Part shown: piece after piece, positions 53,974 through 63,821 of the stretch
How the letters are laid out: each line of letters begins with the position of its first letter
How positions within the stretch are numbered: position 1 is the first letter of the stretch
Assembly: GCF_900104645.1 (NCBI RefSeq)
Contig: NZ_FNWE01000002.1
Span: 263,289-327,288, forward strand
Source of the DNA: Alterileibacterium massiliense
GTDB lineage: Bacteria; Bacillota; Clostridia; Peptostreptococcales; Anaerovoracaceae
DNA length: 64,000 bases
Reading direction: 5' to 3'
Notes under the pieces: generated by a model
Database searches by the model: none
What the model saw: the letters and a program-made list of their open reading frames with translations, nothing else
Told to the model about the DNA's origin: nothing
Translations under genes and position numbers: made by a program

Positions 53974-55725
53974 TTATAAATTTTCTATAAGATTTGGTAG
54001 AGAAATAATTATTTCAGTACCTTTTCCCTCATCACTATTTATTTTTATATTACCATTATGATATGCTACTGCGTGTTTTACAATTGAAAGTCCAAGTCCC
54101 GTACCTTTGCTCGAGCGAGAGTGACTTTTATCTGAGCGGTAGAAGCGTTCAAAGATCCTATCCTGCTCATTTTTAGCAATCCCCATGCCCGTATCCCTAA
54201 CGGATATAATGGCCATATTATTTGATTCTGAAATATTAATATGCACTTCTCCGCCGTCAACATTATACTTAATAGCATTATCTGCGAGATTATAAATAGC
54301 CTCTTTCAAGAGAGTTGGTATCGCATTATTGAGAATTATATTATCGCCATCAACATATAAATTTATTTTTTTTGATTTCGCGGGGTCTTCTAAAGAGCGT
54401 GAAACTTCTAAGGATATATCGAGCAAATTGACGGATGTTCTATTTGGCTCAATACCCTCATCAAGCTGAGCTAGACCGATTATTTCATTTATTAAGCTGA
54501 CAAGCCTTGAAGCTTCAAATCTGATTTTTTTAGTAAACTTCTTCGTATCTTCAGGTTTTACCAAGTCATTTTCTATTAATTCTGCACTTCCAATAATCGA
54601 CTGAAGTGGGGTTTTTAATTCATGAGAAACATTGGCTGTAAATTCACGGCGTCTTTTTTCTGAATTTGACTGCTCTGTAATATCGAATGCTAAAATTATG
54701 ATGCCATATTTTTCACCGCTATTATCTTTAGTGGAAATTTCATATTCATTATCAACTTTGTTATTATGACTTAGAGATATGTCATTATTTACCATATTTT
54801 TCTTTGCAATTTTGCTTACATTGAACTGGTAGATGCGATCATCAACATTTATGCGTAGCTCAGTATATTCATTTTTATTATCAGGTGAAATTGCCTTTGA
54901 GAGCTCCTTATTGCGAAATATAGTTATAAAGCTCTTTCCAATAGAATAAGAATCTGTTTTAAATAGAGAATAAGCTGAATTGTTCATGCTTAATATTTTT
55001 TCGTCATCATCAAGAAGGACAAGAGCTTCTCTCATCTGACTTGTAATCTGATTAAATTCATTTTTTCTATCTTCGAGCATCTTTAGCTGGGAGCGAATTT
55101 CAATATGCTGACTGTTTATCTTCCTAAGGAGGGGAGACAGCTCCTCATAATTATTATTTTCAAGCGGGTGATCCAAATCGAGGTTGTTGAGTGGATCAAC
55201 GATACGGCTTGAGAGCTTGTGAGCCAAAAGACCTGAAATAATAAGGGATATTAAAATTACAACGAGAGTAGGTTGAACCATTCCGGCTGCAATAACTCCG
55301 GCTGTTGCACGGTTTGAAGATATTCTAAGGACAGAGCCGTCATTTAACTTGCTCGCCCTATATATGGTTTTTTCTAGAAGGGTGCTTGAATATCTCGAGC
55401 TAGCACCGTAATTTTCCTTTAATGCCTGCTTGAACTCCTCGCGATTGCCATGATTTTCCATTTTAAGAGAGTCCTTTTTTGTATCATAGATAACAGTACC
55501 ATCTTCGGAAATCCATGTCAGACGAAAATCACTCTTATTAAATCTGTAAAGATAATCCTTGCCTTCAAGTTCAACAGCTCGTGAAGCAAGATTAAGCTCA
55601 TCTGTCAGGTGTTTATCTTGAACATCAATAAAATATTTATATAAAATCCCTGTTGTGATAAGCAGGCTTGCCATAATCGCGATGGCTGCAACCAAAAAGA
55701 TAGATTTAAAAATTTTCTTAGTCAT
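53974..55725 (-). CDS. phoR: Phosphate sensor histidine kinase PhoR
   Basis: 583 residues. Two transmembrane helices (about 7-30 and 148-170) flank an exterior sensor region. Then come HAMP/coiled coil, a PAS domain (ILSMNNSAYSLFKTDSYSIGK) and the H-box TANVSHELKTPLQSIIG. The ATPase boxes are NAIKYN, DTGMGIA and GTGLGLSIV. It is the last gene of the pst-pho operon and overlaps phoB by 8 bases. Context plus architecture identify it as PhoR, which activates PhoB in phosphate starvation. Confidence 0.92.
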   Translation of the reverse strand: MTKKIFKSIFLVAAIAIMASLLITTGILYKYFIDVQDKHLTDELNLASRAVELEGKDYLYRFNKSDFRLTWISEDGTVIYDTKKDSLKMENHGNREEFKQALKENYGASSRYSSTLLEKTIYRASKLNDGSVLRISSNRATAGVIAAGMVQPTLVVILISLIISGLLAHKLSSRIVDPLNNLDLDHPLENNNYEELSPLLRKINSQHIEIRSQLKMLEDRKNEFNQITSQMREALVLLDDDEKILSMNNSAYSLFKTDSYSIGKSFITIFRNKELSKAISPDNKNEYTELRINVDDRIYQFNVSKIAKKNMVNNDISLSHNNKVDNEYEISTKDNSGEKYGIIILAFDITEQSNSEKRRREFTANVSHELKTPLQSIIGSAELIENDLVKPEDTKKFTKKIRFEASRLVSLINEIIGLAQLDEGIEPNRTSVNLLDISLEVSRSLEDPAKSKKINLYVDGDNIILNNAIPTLLKEAIYNLADNAIKYNVDGGEVHINISESNNMAIISVRDTGMGIAKNEQDRIFERFYRSDKSHSRSSKGTGLGLSIVKHAVAYHNGNIKINSDEGKGTEIIISLPNLIENL

Positions 55726-56395
55726 GGCTTCCCTCCAAGCGATAGCCTACATTTCGCACCGTTTTTATAAGCTGTCCGTATTTTCCTAGCTTTTGCCTTA
55801 GCGTTCCAATGTGAATATCAATAGTCCTAGATTCAACGCAAAAATCGCTTTCCCATACCATTCTAAAAAGCTGGTCCCTTGTAAAAGCGATGCCCTGATT
55901 TTCAAGAAATAATTTTAAGAGCTCAAACTCTTTATATGTAAGCTCTATTTCTTTTCCGTCAATAGTGACCCTGTGCTCATTTGGAGAAAGGCTAAGCCCT
56001 CCGATGCTAAGTGTAACCTCTGGCTCATTTTTTACATATCTTCTTAGAACGGCTTTAACCCTTGAAATCATCTCCATCACACCAAAAGGTTTGACGAGGT
56101 AATCATCAGCTCCAAGATCTAAGCCTTGAATCTTATCATATTCCATTCCCTTTGCAGTCGCCATTATAATAGGTATTTCCTTTGTTTCAGGCGACGATTT
56201 AAGTTTTTTTAGCAAGCTAATTCCGTCAATCTCAGGCAGCATTATATCTAGTATGATTAAATCGGGAAGTTCAGTCTTTAGTGCTTCTAAAAGAGATTTG
56301 CCATTGTCAAAACCCCTAGCTTTAAAGCCGGTAGATTTAAGTGCATATAATTCTATCTCCCTTATGTTTGAATCATCTTCAACGCACCAAATCAT
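55718..56395 (-). CDS. phoB: Phosphate response regulator PhoB/PhoP
   Basis: 225 residues: receiver with VEDDSN, phospho-Asp LIILDIMLPEIDG and LVKPFG, then an OmpR-type winged helix (LTYKEFELLKLFLENQG, RTIDIHIGTLRQKL, VRNVGYRL). It overlaps phoR by 8 bases and phoU by 4. The likely target is the set of TTTACA repeats upstream of pstS. In low-GC Firmicutes this protein is often called PhoP. Confidence 0.94.
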   Translation of the reverse strand: MIWCVEDDSNIREIELYALKSTGFKARGFDNGKSLLEALKTELPDLIILDIMLPEIDGISLLKKLKSSPETKEIPIIMATAKGMEYDKIQGLDLGADDYLVKPFGVMEMISRVKAVLRRYVKNEPEVTLSIGGLSLSPNEHRVTIDGKEIELTYKEFELLKLFLENQGIAFTRDQLFRMVWESDFCVESRTIDIHIGTLRQKLGKYGQLIKTVRNVGYRLEGSHD

Positions 56396-57042
56396 AAATC
56401 TTCTCCTTTGTGTTCACCTGTTATATAAAATTCAATCCATCTTGCTATATTTTCAGCATGATCGCCTATCTTTTCAAGATATTTGCATATCATCAAAAGG
56501 TCAATTGCATTTTCGGCCTGATTCGGCTCTTTAGATATGAAATTTATCAAATCACTTTTAATTTCTATAAAAAGCTTGTCAACAATATCATCAGAAGCTA
56601 TAACCGACTCAGCTAGTTTTAGATTTTTAGATATATAAGAATCTATGCTGGTCTTTAACATTTCTGAAACTGCAAGAACCATGTTCTGAATCTTCTTGCA
56701 TCTATTATAATCGAAATCATTTAAAGAGGATGAAATATCAGAAATATTTGTCGCTTGATTTCCTATCCTTTTCATATCGGTGATTATCTTAAGCGTTGCA
56801 GAAATTTGACGAAGGTCTCTAGCCACCGGTTGTTGCTCAATAAATAATTTCAGGCAGAGCGACTCTATCTCCCTTTCTTTTTGATATATTTCTGATTCGA
56901 GCGATGTAACAGAAACTTGAGCACCAAAATCTTTCTTAAATAGAGATAAAGATGCTATTGAAATCGCTTCTTCACACATAGTTCCCATTTCAATTAAACT
57001 GTCATTTAGCATATCAAGCTGTTTATCAAATCTATTTCTCAT
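56392..57042 (-). CDS. phoU: Phosphate signalling protein PhoU
   Basis: 216 residues, two three-helix PhoU repeats. Metal-binding type motifs E/DxxxD recur (ITDMKRIGNQATNISD, CKYLEKIGDHAENIARW). PhoU links Pst activity to PhoR, holding the kinase silent when phosphate is plentiful. It begins on the pstB stop and overlaps phoB by 4 bases, so expression of the whole set is coupled. Confidence 0.95.
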   Translation of the reverse strand: MRNRFDKQLDMLNDSLIEMGTMCEEAISIASLSLFKKDFGAQVSVTSLESEIYQKEREIESLCLKLFIEQQPVARDLRQISATLKIITDMKRIGNQATNISDISSSLNDFDYNRCKKIQNMVLAVSEMLKTSIDSYISKNLKLAESVIASDDIVDKLFIEIKSDLINFISKEPNQAENAIDLLMICKYLEKIGDHAENIARWIEFYITGEHKGEDL

Positions 57043-57794
57043 TATCCAAACCTCCCAGTAATATAATCTTCTGTTCTCTTGTCGCTCGGCTTGGAGAATA
57101 GAAGGTCTGTATTGCTCATTTCAATAAGTTCTCCGAGGAAGAAAAATGCAGTATAATCAGAAATTCTTGCAGCTTGTTGCATATTGTGTGTCACCATGAT
57201 TATACTATAATTATTTTTTAGCTCAACAGCAAGCTCCTCAACTTTTGCTGTTGAAATGGGGTCGAGAGCACTGGTCGGCTCGTCCATAAGAAGAACCCGA
57301 GGTTCAACTGCAAGAGCCCTTGCTATGCAAAGCCTTTGCTGCTGACCTCCGGATAATCCGAGGGCAGATTTTTTTAGCCTGTCTTTAACCTCGTCCCAGA
57401 TTGCAGCATTTTGCAAGGATTTTTCGACTATTTCATCTAGCATTGCCTTGCTTCTTATCCCATGAGTCCTAGGTCCATATGCAACATTGTCATATATGCT
57501 CATTGGGAAGGGGTTTGGTTTTTGAAATACCATGCCTATTTCTCGCCTAAGCTCGTTCACATCTACATCAGGAGAATAAATATCATGCCCCTTGTATTTA
57601 ATATTACCCTCAATTTTTACATTTGGAATTAGGTCATTCATGCGATTTAGACTTTTTATAAAGGTGGATTTACCGCAGCCTGATGGACCTATAAGAGCTG
57701 TTATTGATTTTTCTTCAATATCCAGATTTATGTCTTTTAATGCATGAGACTCTCCATACCAAAGATTCATATTTTCAATGGAAAAAACATTCAT
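57042..57794 (-). CDS. pstB: Phosphate ABC transporter ATPase
   Basis: 250 residues. Walker [11 protein letters not shown]-loop [11 protein letters not shown], signature [16 protein letters not shown], Walker [14 protein letters not shown] and switch His [23 protein letters not shown] is typical of PstB. It drives phosphate import through PstC/PstA. Overlaps pstA and phoU by one base each. Confidence 0.97.
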   Translation of the reverse strand: MNVFSIENMNLWYGESHALKDINLDIEEKSITALIGPSGCGKSTFIKSLNRMNDLIPNVKIEGNIKYKGHDIYSPDVDVNELRREIGMVFQKPNPFPMSIYDNVAYGPRTHGIRSKAMLDEIVEKSLQNAAIWDEVKDRLKKSALGLSGGQQQRLCIARALAVEPRVLLMDEPTSALDPISTAKVEELAVELKNNYSIIMVTHNMQQAARISDYTAFFFLGELIEMSNTDLLFSKPSDKRTEDYITGRFG

Positions 57795-58657
57795 TAATTA
57801 CTACCTCGATTCTTAAAATAATTGCCCAAGGCTCTAGCTATAAAGTTGATGATCAGAGTTAAGATAATGAGTATCGCAGCTATTGCAAAAGCAACCTCAA
57901 ATTCACCCTGTTCTTTAGCATATACATATAGTGCTACAGTTAGACTTGCACCTGAGCTTTGAAGTCCCTTGACTAAGCCATTTAATTCGTGAGCAAAGCC
58001 GGCTGTGAAAAGCAGGGCTGCAGATTCTCCAAGTATCCTGCCAATTGTAAGAATACAGCCTGTTATTATGCCATCAATGGAGCAGGGTAGGACGACAGTT
58101 CTGATTACTCTCCATTTGCCTGCACCAAGTCCGAAAGCACCCTCCCTATAGCTCATAGGAACCGTTCTAAGACTTTCTTGTGTTGTCCTCATTATTGTCG
58201 GTAAGTTCATCATAGCAAGGGTCATAGAACCTGCTATAAGAGATGTTTTCATTCCTAGGAACTGGCAGAAAATCAACATTCCTACCAAGCCATATAAGAT
58301 TGACGGTATTCCAGATAGAGTTTCTGCCGCATATTCGATTATAGAAGTAAGTCTTTTGCTTTTCGCATATTCCGTCAGATATATTGCAGCTCCAACGCCA
58401 AGAGGGATAACGATGATAAGTGTTGCAAGAACAATATATAAGGTGTTTACTATGTCAGGAAGAATACCAATTTTTTCAGATATATAGCTAGGCTTGCTTG
58501 ATAAAAGTTCCCATGAGATATTAGGCAAACCTTTGAAAAGGACATATATGATTATTGAAAATGAAATTACGCAAGTTATCACCGATGAGGCAATCATAAG
58601 AAAACGCATTGTATAAATATAAGCTTTTCTTCTTGCTGAAAAATCTGAATTACCCAT
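57794..58657 (-). CDS. pstA: Phosphate ABC transporter permease PstA
   Basis: 287 residues, six transmembrane helices. [16 protein letters not shown] and the EAA-type coupling loop [23 protein letters not shown] with [15 protein letters not shown] identify PstA. It starts directly after the pstC stop and overlaps pstB by one base. With PstC it forms the membrane channel. Confidence 0.96.
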   Translation of the reverse strand: MGNSDFSARRKAYIYTMRFLMIASSVITCVISFSIIIYVLFKGLPNISWELLSSKPSYISEKIGILPDIVNTLYIVLATLIIVIPLGVGAAIYLTEYAKSKRLTSIIEYAAETLSGIPSILYGLVGMLIFCQFLGMKTSLIAGSMTLAMMNLPTIMRTTQESLRTVPMSYREGAFGLGAGKWRVIRTVVLPCSIDGIITGCILTIGRILGESAALLFTAGFAHELNGLVKGLQSSGASLTVALYVYAKEQGEFEVAFAIAAILIILTLIINFIARALGNYFKNRGSN

Positions 58658-59527
58658 TTAATCCACCTTATCTTTTTTCATAAAATAATTTAAAATCGCA
58701 TTTATCATCATTATGAATAGGAAGAGGACTAGGGCTATTGAAAAGAGTGCCTGCCTCTGTAAACCTGATGAATAAGACATTTCGCTTGCAACTGCTGTTG
58801 TAAGGAAGCGGACACTTCTAAATAATGCAGGCATATTTGGAGCGTTGCCTGATACCATCATGACTGCCATAGCCTCTCCTATACCTCTACCAACGCCTAG
58901 GACGATAGATGCTGTAATACCGCTTTTCGCTGCAGGAACAGAAATGCGAAAGTATGTTTCTGTAGGGCTTGCTCCAAGAGCGAGGGAACCATCTTCATAT
59001 TCTTTTGGCACTGCTTCAAGAGAGGTGAGAGATACCTTTATAATTGACGGAAGGATCATCACCGTCAGAACGAGAATTGCAGCGAGCAATCCGGCTCCAT
59101 CCGGAATACCAAAGGCTTTTCTTATTGCAGGAACGAGAACGAGCATTCCCACAAGGCCATATACAACAGAGGGTATTCCGGCAAGCAAGTTTACTGCAGA
59201 TATGGTTACCCTTTTAACGGCTGGTCTTGCTTCCTTAGCTAGGTAAACAGCGGTAAAAAAACCTATTGGAACACCTATGACTATCGCACCTGAGGTACCA
59301 TAAACACTTGTGAGTATGAATGGCAATATTCCAAACTTCGGATCTTCTCTTGTAGATGCCCATTCACTTCCAAATAGAAATTCTTTTAATCCAATCTTTG
59401 AAATAGCGGGAAGGCCTGCAAATATGAGATATAAAGATATTAGGATAACCGATGCTACGGTTATAAGCCCTAGTATTAGGAATATAGCGTGTATTGAATT
59501 TTCAAATAAATTTTTTTTATTTTTCAT
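58658..59527 (-). CDS. pstC: Phosphate ABC transporter permease PstC
   Basis: 289 residues, six transmembrane helices. AGIPSVVYGLVGMLVLVP, EYEDGSLALGASPTETYFRI and GVGRGIGEAMAVMMVSGN are the PstC hallmarks. It partners PstA and lies 60 bases after pstS in the operon. The N-terminus MKNKKNLFENSIHAIFLILG starts in the cytoplasm. Confidence 0.96.
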   Translation of the reverse strand: MKNKKNLFENSIHAIFLILGLITVASVILISLYLIFAGLPAISKIGLKEFLFGSEWASTREDPKFGILPFILTSVYGTSGAIVIGVPIGFFTAVYLAKEARPAVKRVTISAVNLLAGIPSVVYGLVGMLVLVPAIRKAFGIPDGAGLLAAILVLTVMILPSIIKVSLTSLEAVPKEYEDGSLALGASPTETYFRISVPAAKSGITASIVLGVGRGIGEAMAVMMVSGNAPNMPALFRSVRFLTTAVASEMSYSSGLQRQALFSIALVLFLFIMMINAILNYFMKKDKVD

Positions 59528-59587
59528 GATTATTTATTAAAGCGGGGAGGCTCATAAGAACCTCCCAGAGCAAGATTTAGATTCTAA

Positions 59588-60397
59588 TTATTTTACAGGT
59601 ACTGCACCAGCTTTTGAGATAATCTCACTTGCGTCTTTTGAAGTTATATAATCGAAGAATGCCTGTGCTGCCTTGGACAATTTCTTATCTGTTTTTGTTA
59701 CTATAACGAAAGGTCTTTGTATTACATAACTTCCGTCCTTTACGGTCTTTTCTGAAGGATTTACACCATTTACCTTAAGGGTTTTTACATTCTTATTTAC
59801 AGAGGCGAGTGAGGCATAACCGATTGCGTCAGGGTTTCCTGCAACAGTTGTTATAACATCACCTGTCGATGTAAGTTCCTGTCTATACTTGCAAGAATTT
59901 TCCGTCTTTGTGATGCTTTCAAATCCATCTCTTGTACCGCTTCCTGCCTCACGACCGATTACAACGATTTCTGCATCTTTTCCGCCTACATCCTTCCAAT
60001 TTGTGATTTCACCCTTGTAGATTTTTGCAATATCTTCAGTTGAAAGGTCCTTAACATCGTTGTCAGGACTAACAATTATTGCGATACCATCAAGAGCTAG
60101 AACGGTCTCTTCAAGTCCTTTGTTCTTTTCTTCGTCTTTGAGATTTCTGCTCGATAGCCCGATGTCGCATCTGTCCTCGGATACAGCGGTTATTCCTGAG
60201 CCTGAGCCTGTAGGATTATATGTGAACTTTACATCTTTATTCTCGCCTGTAAATGATTCTCCAAGAGAACCGATAACTTTTTCCATCGAAGTTGAACCGT
60301 CAGTAGCAACGCTTCCCTCTACGCCTTTTTTACCGCAGCCTGTTAGAAGCGTTAGAGCTAATATTCCGGAAAGTGTTAATAATAATATTTTTTTCAT
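59588..60397 (-). CDS. pstS: Phosphate-binding lipoprotein PstS
   Basis: 269 residues from the ATG at 60397; an ATG four codons earlier overlaps the AGGAGA ribosome site and is rejected. Lipoprotein signal MKKILLLTLSGILALTLLTG with lipobox LTGC. Phosphate-site segments: DGSTSMEKVIGSLGE, GSGSGI, GREAGSGTRDGFE and TTVAGNPDAIGYAS. It captures phosphate outside the cell and delivers it to PstCA. First gene of pstSCAB-phoU-phoB-phoR, behind Pho-box-like repeats. Confidence 0.96.
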   Translation of the reverse strand: MKKILLLTLSGILALTLLTGCGKKGVEGSVATDGSTSMEKVIGSLGESFTGENKDVKFTYNPTGSGSGITAVSEDRCDIGLSSRNLKDEEKNKGLEETVLALDGIAIIVSPDNDVKDLSTEDIAKIYKGEITNWKDVGGKDAEIVVIGREAGSGTRDGFESITKTENSCKYRQELTSTGDVITTVAGNPDAIGYASLASVNKNVKTLKVNGVNPSEKTVKDGSYVIQRPFVIVTKTDKKLSKAAQAFFDYITSKDASEIISKAGAVPVK

Positions 60398-60449
60398 TTT
60401 TCTCCTCATTTCTCTTTACAAAAATTATGAAATATTAATTTATATAAGG

Positions 60450-60504
60450 AGTATATTTTCCAAATGTAAAATTTAAAATCAGAGATATGTAAAATAAATG
60501 TAAA
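60450..60504 (-). promoter_or_regulatory. Pho-box-like repeats and -10 of the pst operon
   Basis: On the minus strand TTTACA occurs at 60504-60499, 60493-60488 (11-bp period) and 60470-60465, followed about 10 bp downstream by TATACT (60455-60450). Direct TT(A/C/T)ACA repeats with an 11-bp period are the known PhoP/PhoB recognition pattern in Firmicutes. The same sites lie between pstS and the divergent methyltransferase remnant. Confidence 0.65.
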
Positions 60505-60558
60505 ATAAGGAAAGGTCAAATAATTTCTGATATAATGCTTTTCATGGAGAGAATGAAT

Positions 60559-61188
60559 ATGAAATATGAGCTAATTGCAACAACAGCCTTTGGACTTGAA
60601 GCTGTGGTGAGAAGAGAGATTGAAGCACTCGGATATGAGATCGTTAAGACAGAGGACGGAAGAATTACATTTCTTTCTGATAAGCTTGGCATAGCAAGAG
60701 CAAATATTTGGCTTAGAAGTGCGGATAGAGTTTATTTAAAAATGGCGGAATTTAAGGCAACCACCTTTGAAGAACTTTTTAATGAGGTGAAGAAGGTAGA
60801 GTGGGGGAAGATTATACCTATTAGTGGAGCTTTTCCTGTAATAGGAAATTCTGTCAAGTCGAAGCTTCACAATACGCCAAGCTGTCAGAGCATTATAAAA
60901 AAAGCTGTCGCTACCTCGATGAGTGGTAGTTATGGTGAGCATGAATTTAAGGAGGACGGGTCCGAATATAAAATCAGATTCAGTGCTCTTAAAGATGTAT
61001 TTGTAATTGGAATTGACACGAGTGGAATAGGACTTCATAAAAGAGGATACAGGGTTAAAGAAACGAGTGCACCGATGAAAGAAACTCTGGCTTCGGCACT
61101 TGTTCAGCTTAGCTTTTGGAATAAGGATAAGACCTTGATTGAGAACAAAACGCCATATTTGATACATTTTAACGGCACAGCCGCTTAG
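60559..61188 (+). pseudogene. Truncated RlmL/YpsC-type rRNA methyltransferase (THUMP part only)
   Basis: 209 residues from the ATG at 60559 (GGAGAG 7 bases upstream; earlier in-frame ATGs lack a site). MKYELIATTAFGLEAVVRRE, the THUMP region and GLHKRGYRVKETSAPMKETLASALVQLSFWNKDK match class I 23S rRNA guanine methyltransferases of about 380 residues. In the family the next residues are the SAM motif LIDPFCGSGT. Here the sequence after LI changes to ENKTPYLIHFNGTAA and stops, so the whole catalytic domain is missing. The break, near 61140, coincides with the start of DNA of different composition, suggesting insertion of a mobile region. Confidence 0.8.
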
Positions 61189-61237
61189 GGTACGAAACTC
61201 ATACTCAGGGGTACGAAAATTTAGATGTGGTACGAAA
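61188..61237 (+). repeat. Three short direct repeats GGTACGAAA at the foreign-DNA boundary
   Basis: GGGTACGAAA at 61188-61197 and 61209-61218, and GGTACGAAA at 61229-61237, spaced about 20 bp. They resemble end repeats of transposons or recombinase-binding sites, located right after the methyltransferase break. Confidence 0.6.
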
Positions 61238-61369
61238 ATCAATAAGCTCACAGCGATGTTCATCCTAAAATTAAACTAAGAAGCATTACGCGTTACAAGA
61301 ATCTTGTTCTATCTGGCAGGGTTCTTTTTTATGCAACATTAGGCGAATTGCCATTACCGCATAAAATTC

Positions 61370-61425
61370 TTGACAAACAAGTTAGTCTATGATAACTTGT
61401 TATTTACCGAGATTAATCTCGGTAA
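61370..61425 (+). promoter_or_regulatory. tetR promoter with two palindromic operators
   Basis: TTGACA at 61370-61375 overlaps a 9-bp inverted repeat, AACAAGTTA / TAACTTGTT (61376-61384 and 61393-61401). A second, perfect 22-bp palindrome, TTACCGAGATT followed by AATCTCGGTAA, lies at 61404-61425. Autoregulation by the downstream TetR protein is likely. Confidence 0.65.
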
Positions 61426-61438
61426 GGGGAGGAAAATG

Positions 61439-62029
61439 ATGGTCAGAGAACGATTAGATCCGGAAATGCGTAAAGAAGACATTCAAAAGGCTGCTATGGC
61501 ACTCTTTTCTTCTAAGGGCTTTAACAATACGACGATGGATGATGTTCGTGAAAAATCCGGTTTATCAGCCGGCGGATTATACTACTACTACAAAAATACG
61601 GCAGAAATCCTCTACGACATTATGGACAGAGGAAGCAGGATGCGTGAAGCGACGGTAACAAACACGGTTCAACATATGGGGAACAAGCTTTCACCACATA
61701 TCTTGGCTGAAGTTGTCGTCGATAAAATGTTGGCGAATAATCCTTTTACGCCTATCTATGTCATGTTTCTTGGTGAGATTAAGAAAAATGAACAGCTTAA
61801 CGCATTATATGAAAAACTCAAGAGGGATTCGATTACTTACTTTAAGCATTTTATGAATGGGTACGACTGCGGATTGCTTACTGATGATGACTATGAATTT
61901 GTAACGAATCTCATCAATGCAAGCTTGTTATCCTGTGAAATTTTAGATACGCGTGAAAATTTTCTAAAGAACAGACAGCACTTGGTATCCATGCTTGAAG
62001 GTTATTTTACTCGTTCGACTTCTCAGTAA
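61439..62029 (+). CDS. TetR-family transcriptional regulator
   Basis: 196 residues from the second of two adjacent ATGs, chosen for its spacing from AAGGGGAGG. The N-terminal HTH reads DIQKAAMALFSSKGFNNTTMDDVREKSGLSAGGLYYYYKNTAEIL, a standard TetR pattern. The C-terminal ligand domain is unremarkable. It precedes and probably controls the ABC exporter pair, with operators in its own promoter. Base and codon composition (more GC, CGT/GGC codons) differs from genes before 61140, consistent with acquisition. Confidence 0.9.
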   Translation: MVRERLDPEMRKEDIQKAAMALFSSKGFNNTTMDDVREKSGLSAGGLYYYYKNTAEILYDIMDRGSRMREATVTNTVQHMGNKLSPHILAEVVVDKMLANNPFTPIYVMFLGEIKKNEQLNALYEKLKRDSITYFKHFMNGYDCGLLTDDDYEFVTNLINASLLSCEILDTRENFLKNRQHLVSMLEGYFTRSTSQ

Positions 62030-62102
62030 GCGGAAGTTTCCGGACTCTAAAATCTTCCATCAATTTCAGCATTTCATTCATTTACTAAGGAGGTTTTTTG
62101 AT

Positions 62103-63821
62103 ATGAACTTATTGAAAAAGTACATCGCCAAAAATAAGACCGGCTACTTTTTCTCGGTTCTTTTTGCCATTTTGGGTGTACTGGCAGGACTTTTTACCTA
62201 TGTGCTCTTGAGCAAAATGATCATTGCCCTCATTGCAGGGAATGCAGATTTTGCTTTTTATACTAAAGGAGTCCTCAGTATTCTCGCGCTGCTGTGCGCA
62301 AAAGAAGTTTTTATGGGTATTTCCACCACGATTTCTCATACGGCGACCTATGGTGCTTTGTGTGAAATCAGGCGAGATATCATGGACAAACTTTTCAAAA
62401 TGCCGTTAGGAAACATTTTGAATTTAAGCACAGGAAAGCTAAAAGATGTCATCGTGAATCAAGTTGACAGCATGGAGACAACCCTGGCTCACCTGATTCC
62501 TGAAATGACCGCTAATATTGTTGGCCCGGTTTTACTTCTTGTTTACATGTTTGTTCTCGATTGGCGCGTTTCGCTCTTGGCGCTGGTTCCTCTTGTGATC
62601 GGCATGTTTTTTATGGCCGGCCCGATGAAGCGCATGCCTAAAATGTTTCCCAAAGCAGTCAAAATTGGTCAAGACATGAACAACTCGATTGTGGAATATA
62701 TCAACGGCATCGAAGTCATTAAGTCTTTTAATCAAGGCGATACATCCTATAAAAAATACAGCGATAATGTTTATGCCAAAGCAGATTATTACTGCAAGTG
62801 GATGGGCTTGAACAACAACGATTATGCGGTGAGCATGTCGCTTGCACCGATGGGTATTTTAACCATCATTCCGTTTGGCCTTTTCTTCTGTATGCAAGGT
62901 AGCCTAAGCGGCGCTCATCTTTTGATGTTGATTATTTTATCGTTTGGCACAATCTCAAATATCATGCAGGTGATGTCTTATGAGGACGATATGGGTCGCA
63001 TCAAAACCATTGCCGGTGAGATTGAAAAAGTTCTCAACTCAAAAGAGTTATCCCACGCAACCGGTACACAAAACATTTCACGCTATGACATCACTTTCGA
63101 TCACGTGAATTTCTCTTACGATGACAACAAACAGGTTATCAAGGATGTCAATCTGCACATCAATGAAGGTAGTGTCAATGCACTCGTCGGGTATTCTGGC
63201 TCAGGGAAATCGACCGTTGCAAAGCTCCTCGCCGGATTTTGGGATACCGATAGTGGCACCATAACAATTGGTGGCATAGCTCTCAAGGATATGCCTTTAG
63301 AACAGCTTTCGGATGCTATTTCTTATGTATCTCAAGACAATTATTTGTTTGATATTTCCATCAAAGATAATATTCGCATCGGCAAAAAAAATGCAACGGA
63401 TGAGGAAATTATAGAAATCGCTAAAAAATCGGGCTGCCACGATTTCATTATGAAGCTCTCACAAGGCTATGAAACGGTTGCCGGAGAAGGTGGCGGGCAT
63501 CTCTCCGGCGGTGAGCGCCAACGCATCTCTATTGCACGCGCCATGCTCAAAGATGCACCGATTGTCATTTTGGATGAAGCCACTTCCTATATCGATCCAG
63601 AAAATGAAGCTATTTTGCAAGATGCCATCGCCGCATTGGTAAAAGGCAAAACGCTCATTATTATCGCCCATCGACTGAAAACCATTGCAGATGTGGATCA
63701 AATATTTGTAATCCATGATGGATATGTTGAAAATCACGGAACACACGATGAACTATTAAAAGATTCTCCGGTTTACCAAGAATTGTGGAGTGCGGCCATG
63801 CGAGGTGAAGAAAATGATTAA
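62103..63821 (+). CDS. ABC exporter half-transporter 1 (permease-ATPase fusion)
   Basis: 572 residues from the ATG at 62103 (AAGGAGG upstream); a longer in-frame reading back to 61995 overlaps tetR and has no ribosome site. Six transmembrane helices (about 15-290) then an ATPase: Walker A GYSGSGKST, Q-loop YVSQDNYLFD, signature HLSGGERQRISIARAM, Walker B VILDEATSYID and switch IIAHRLKTI. It belongs to the type IV exporter fold; related paired genes behind TetR regulators move drugs, peptides or siderophores. Overlaps the second half-transporter by 8 bases. Confidence 0.92.
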   Translation: MNLLKKYIAKNKTGYFFSVLFAILGVLAGLFTYVLLSKMIIALIAGNADFAFYTKGVLSILALLCAKEVFMGISTTISHTATYGALCEIRRDIMDKLFKMPLGNILNLSTGKLKDVIVNQVDSMETTLAHLIPEMTANIVGPVLLLVYMFVLDWRVSLLALVPLVIGMFFMAGPMKRMPKMFPKAVKIGQDMNNSIVEYINGIEVIKSFNQGDTSYKKYSDNVYAKADYYCKWMGLNNNDYAVSMSLAPMGILTIIPFGLFFCMQGSLSGAHLLMLIILSFGTISNIMQVMSYEDDMGRIKTIAGEIEKVLNSKELSHATGTQNISRYDITFDHVNFSYDDNKQVIKDVNLHINEGSVNALVGYSGSGKSTVAKLLAGFWDTDSGTITIGGIALKDMPLEQLSDAISYVSQDNYLFDISIKDNIRIGKKNATDEEIIEIAKKSGCHDFIMKLSQGYETVAGEGGGHLSGGERQRISIARAMLKDAPIVILDEATSYIDPENEAILQDAIAALVKGKTLIIIAHRLKTIADVDQIFVIHDGYVENHGTHDELLKDSPVYQELWSAAMRGEEND

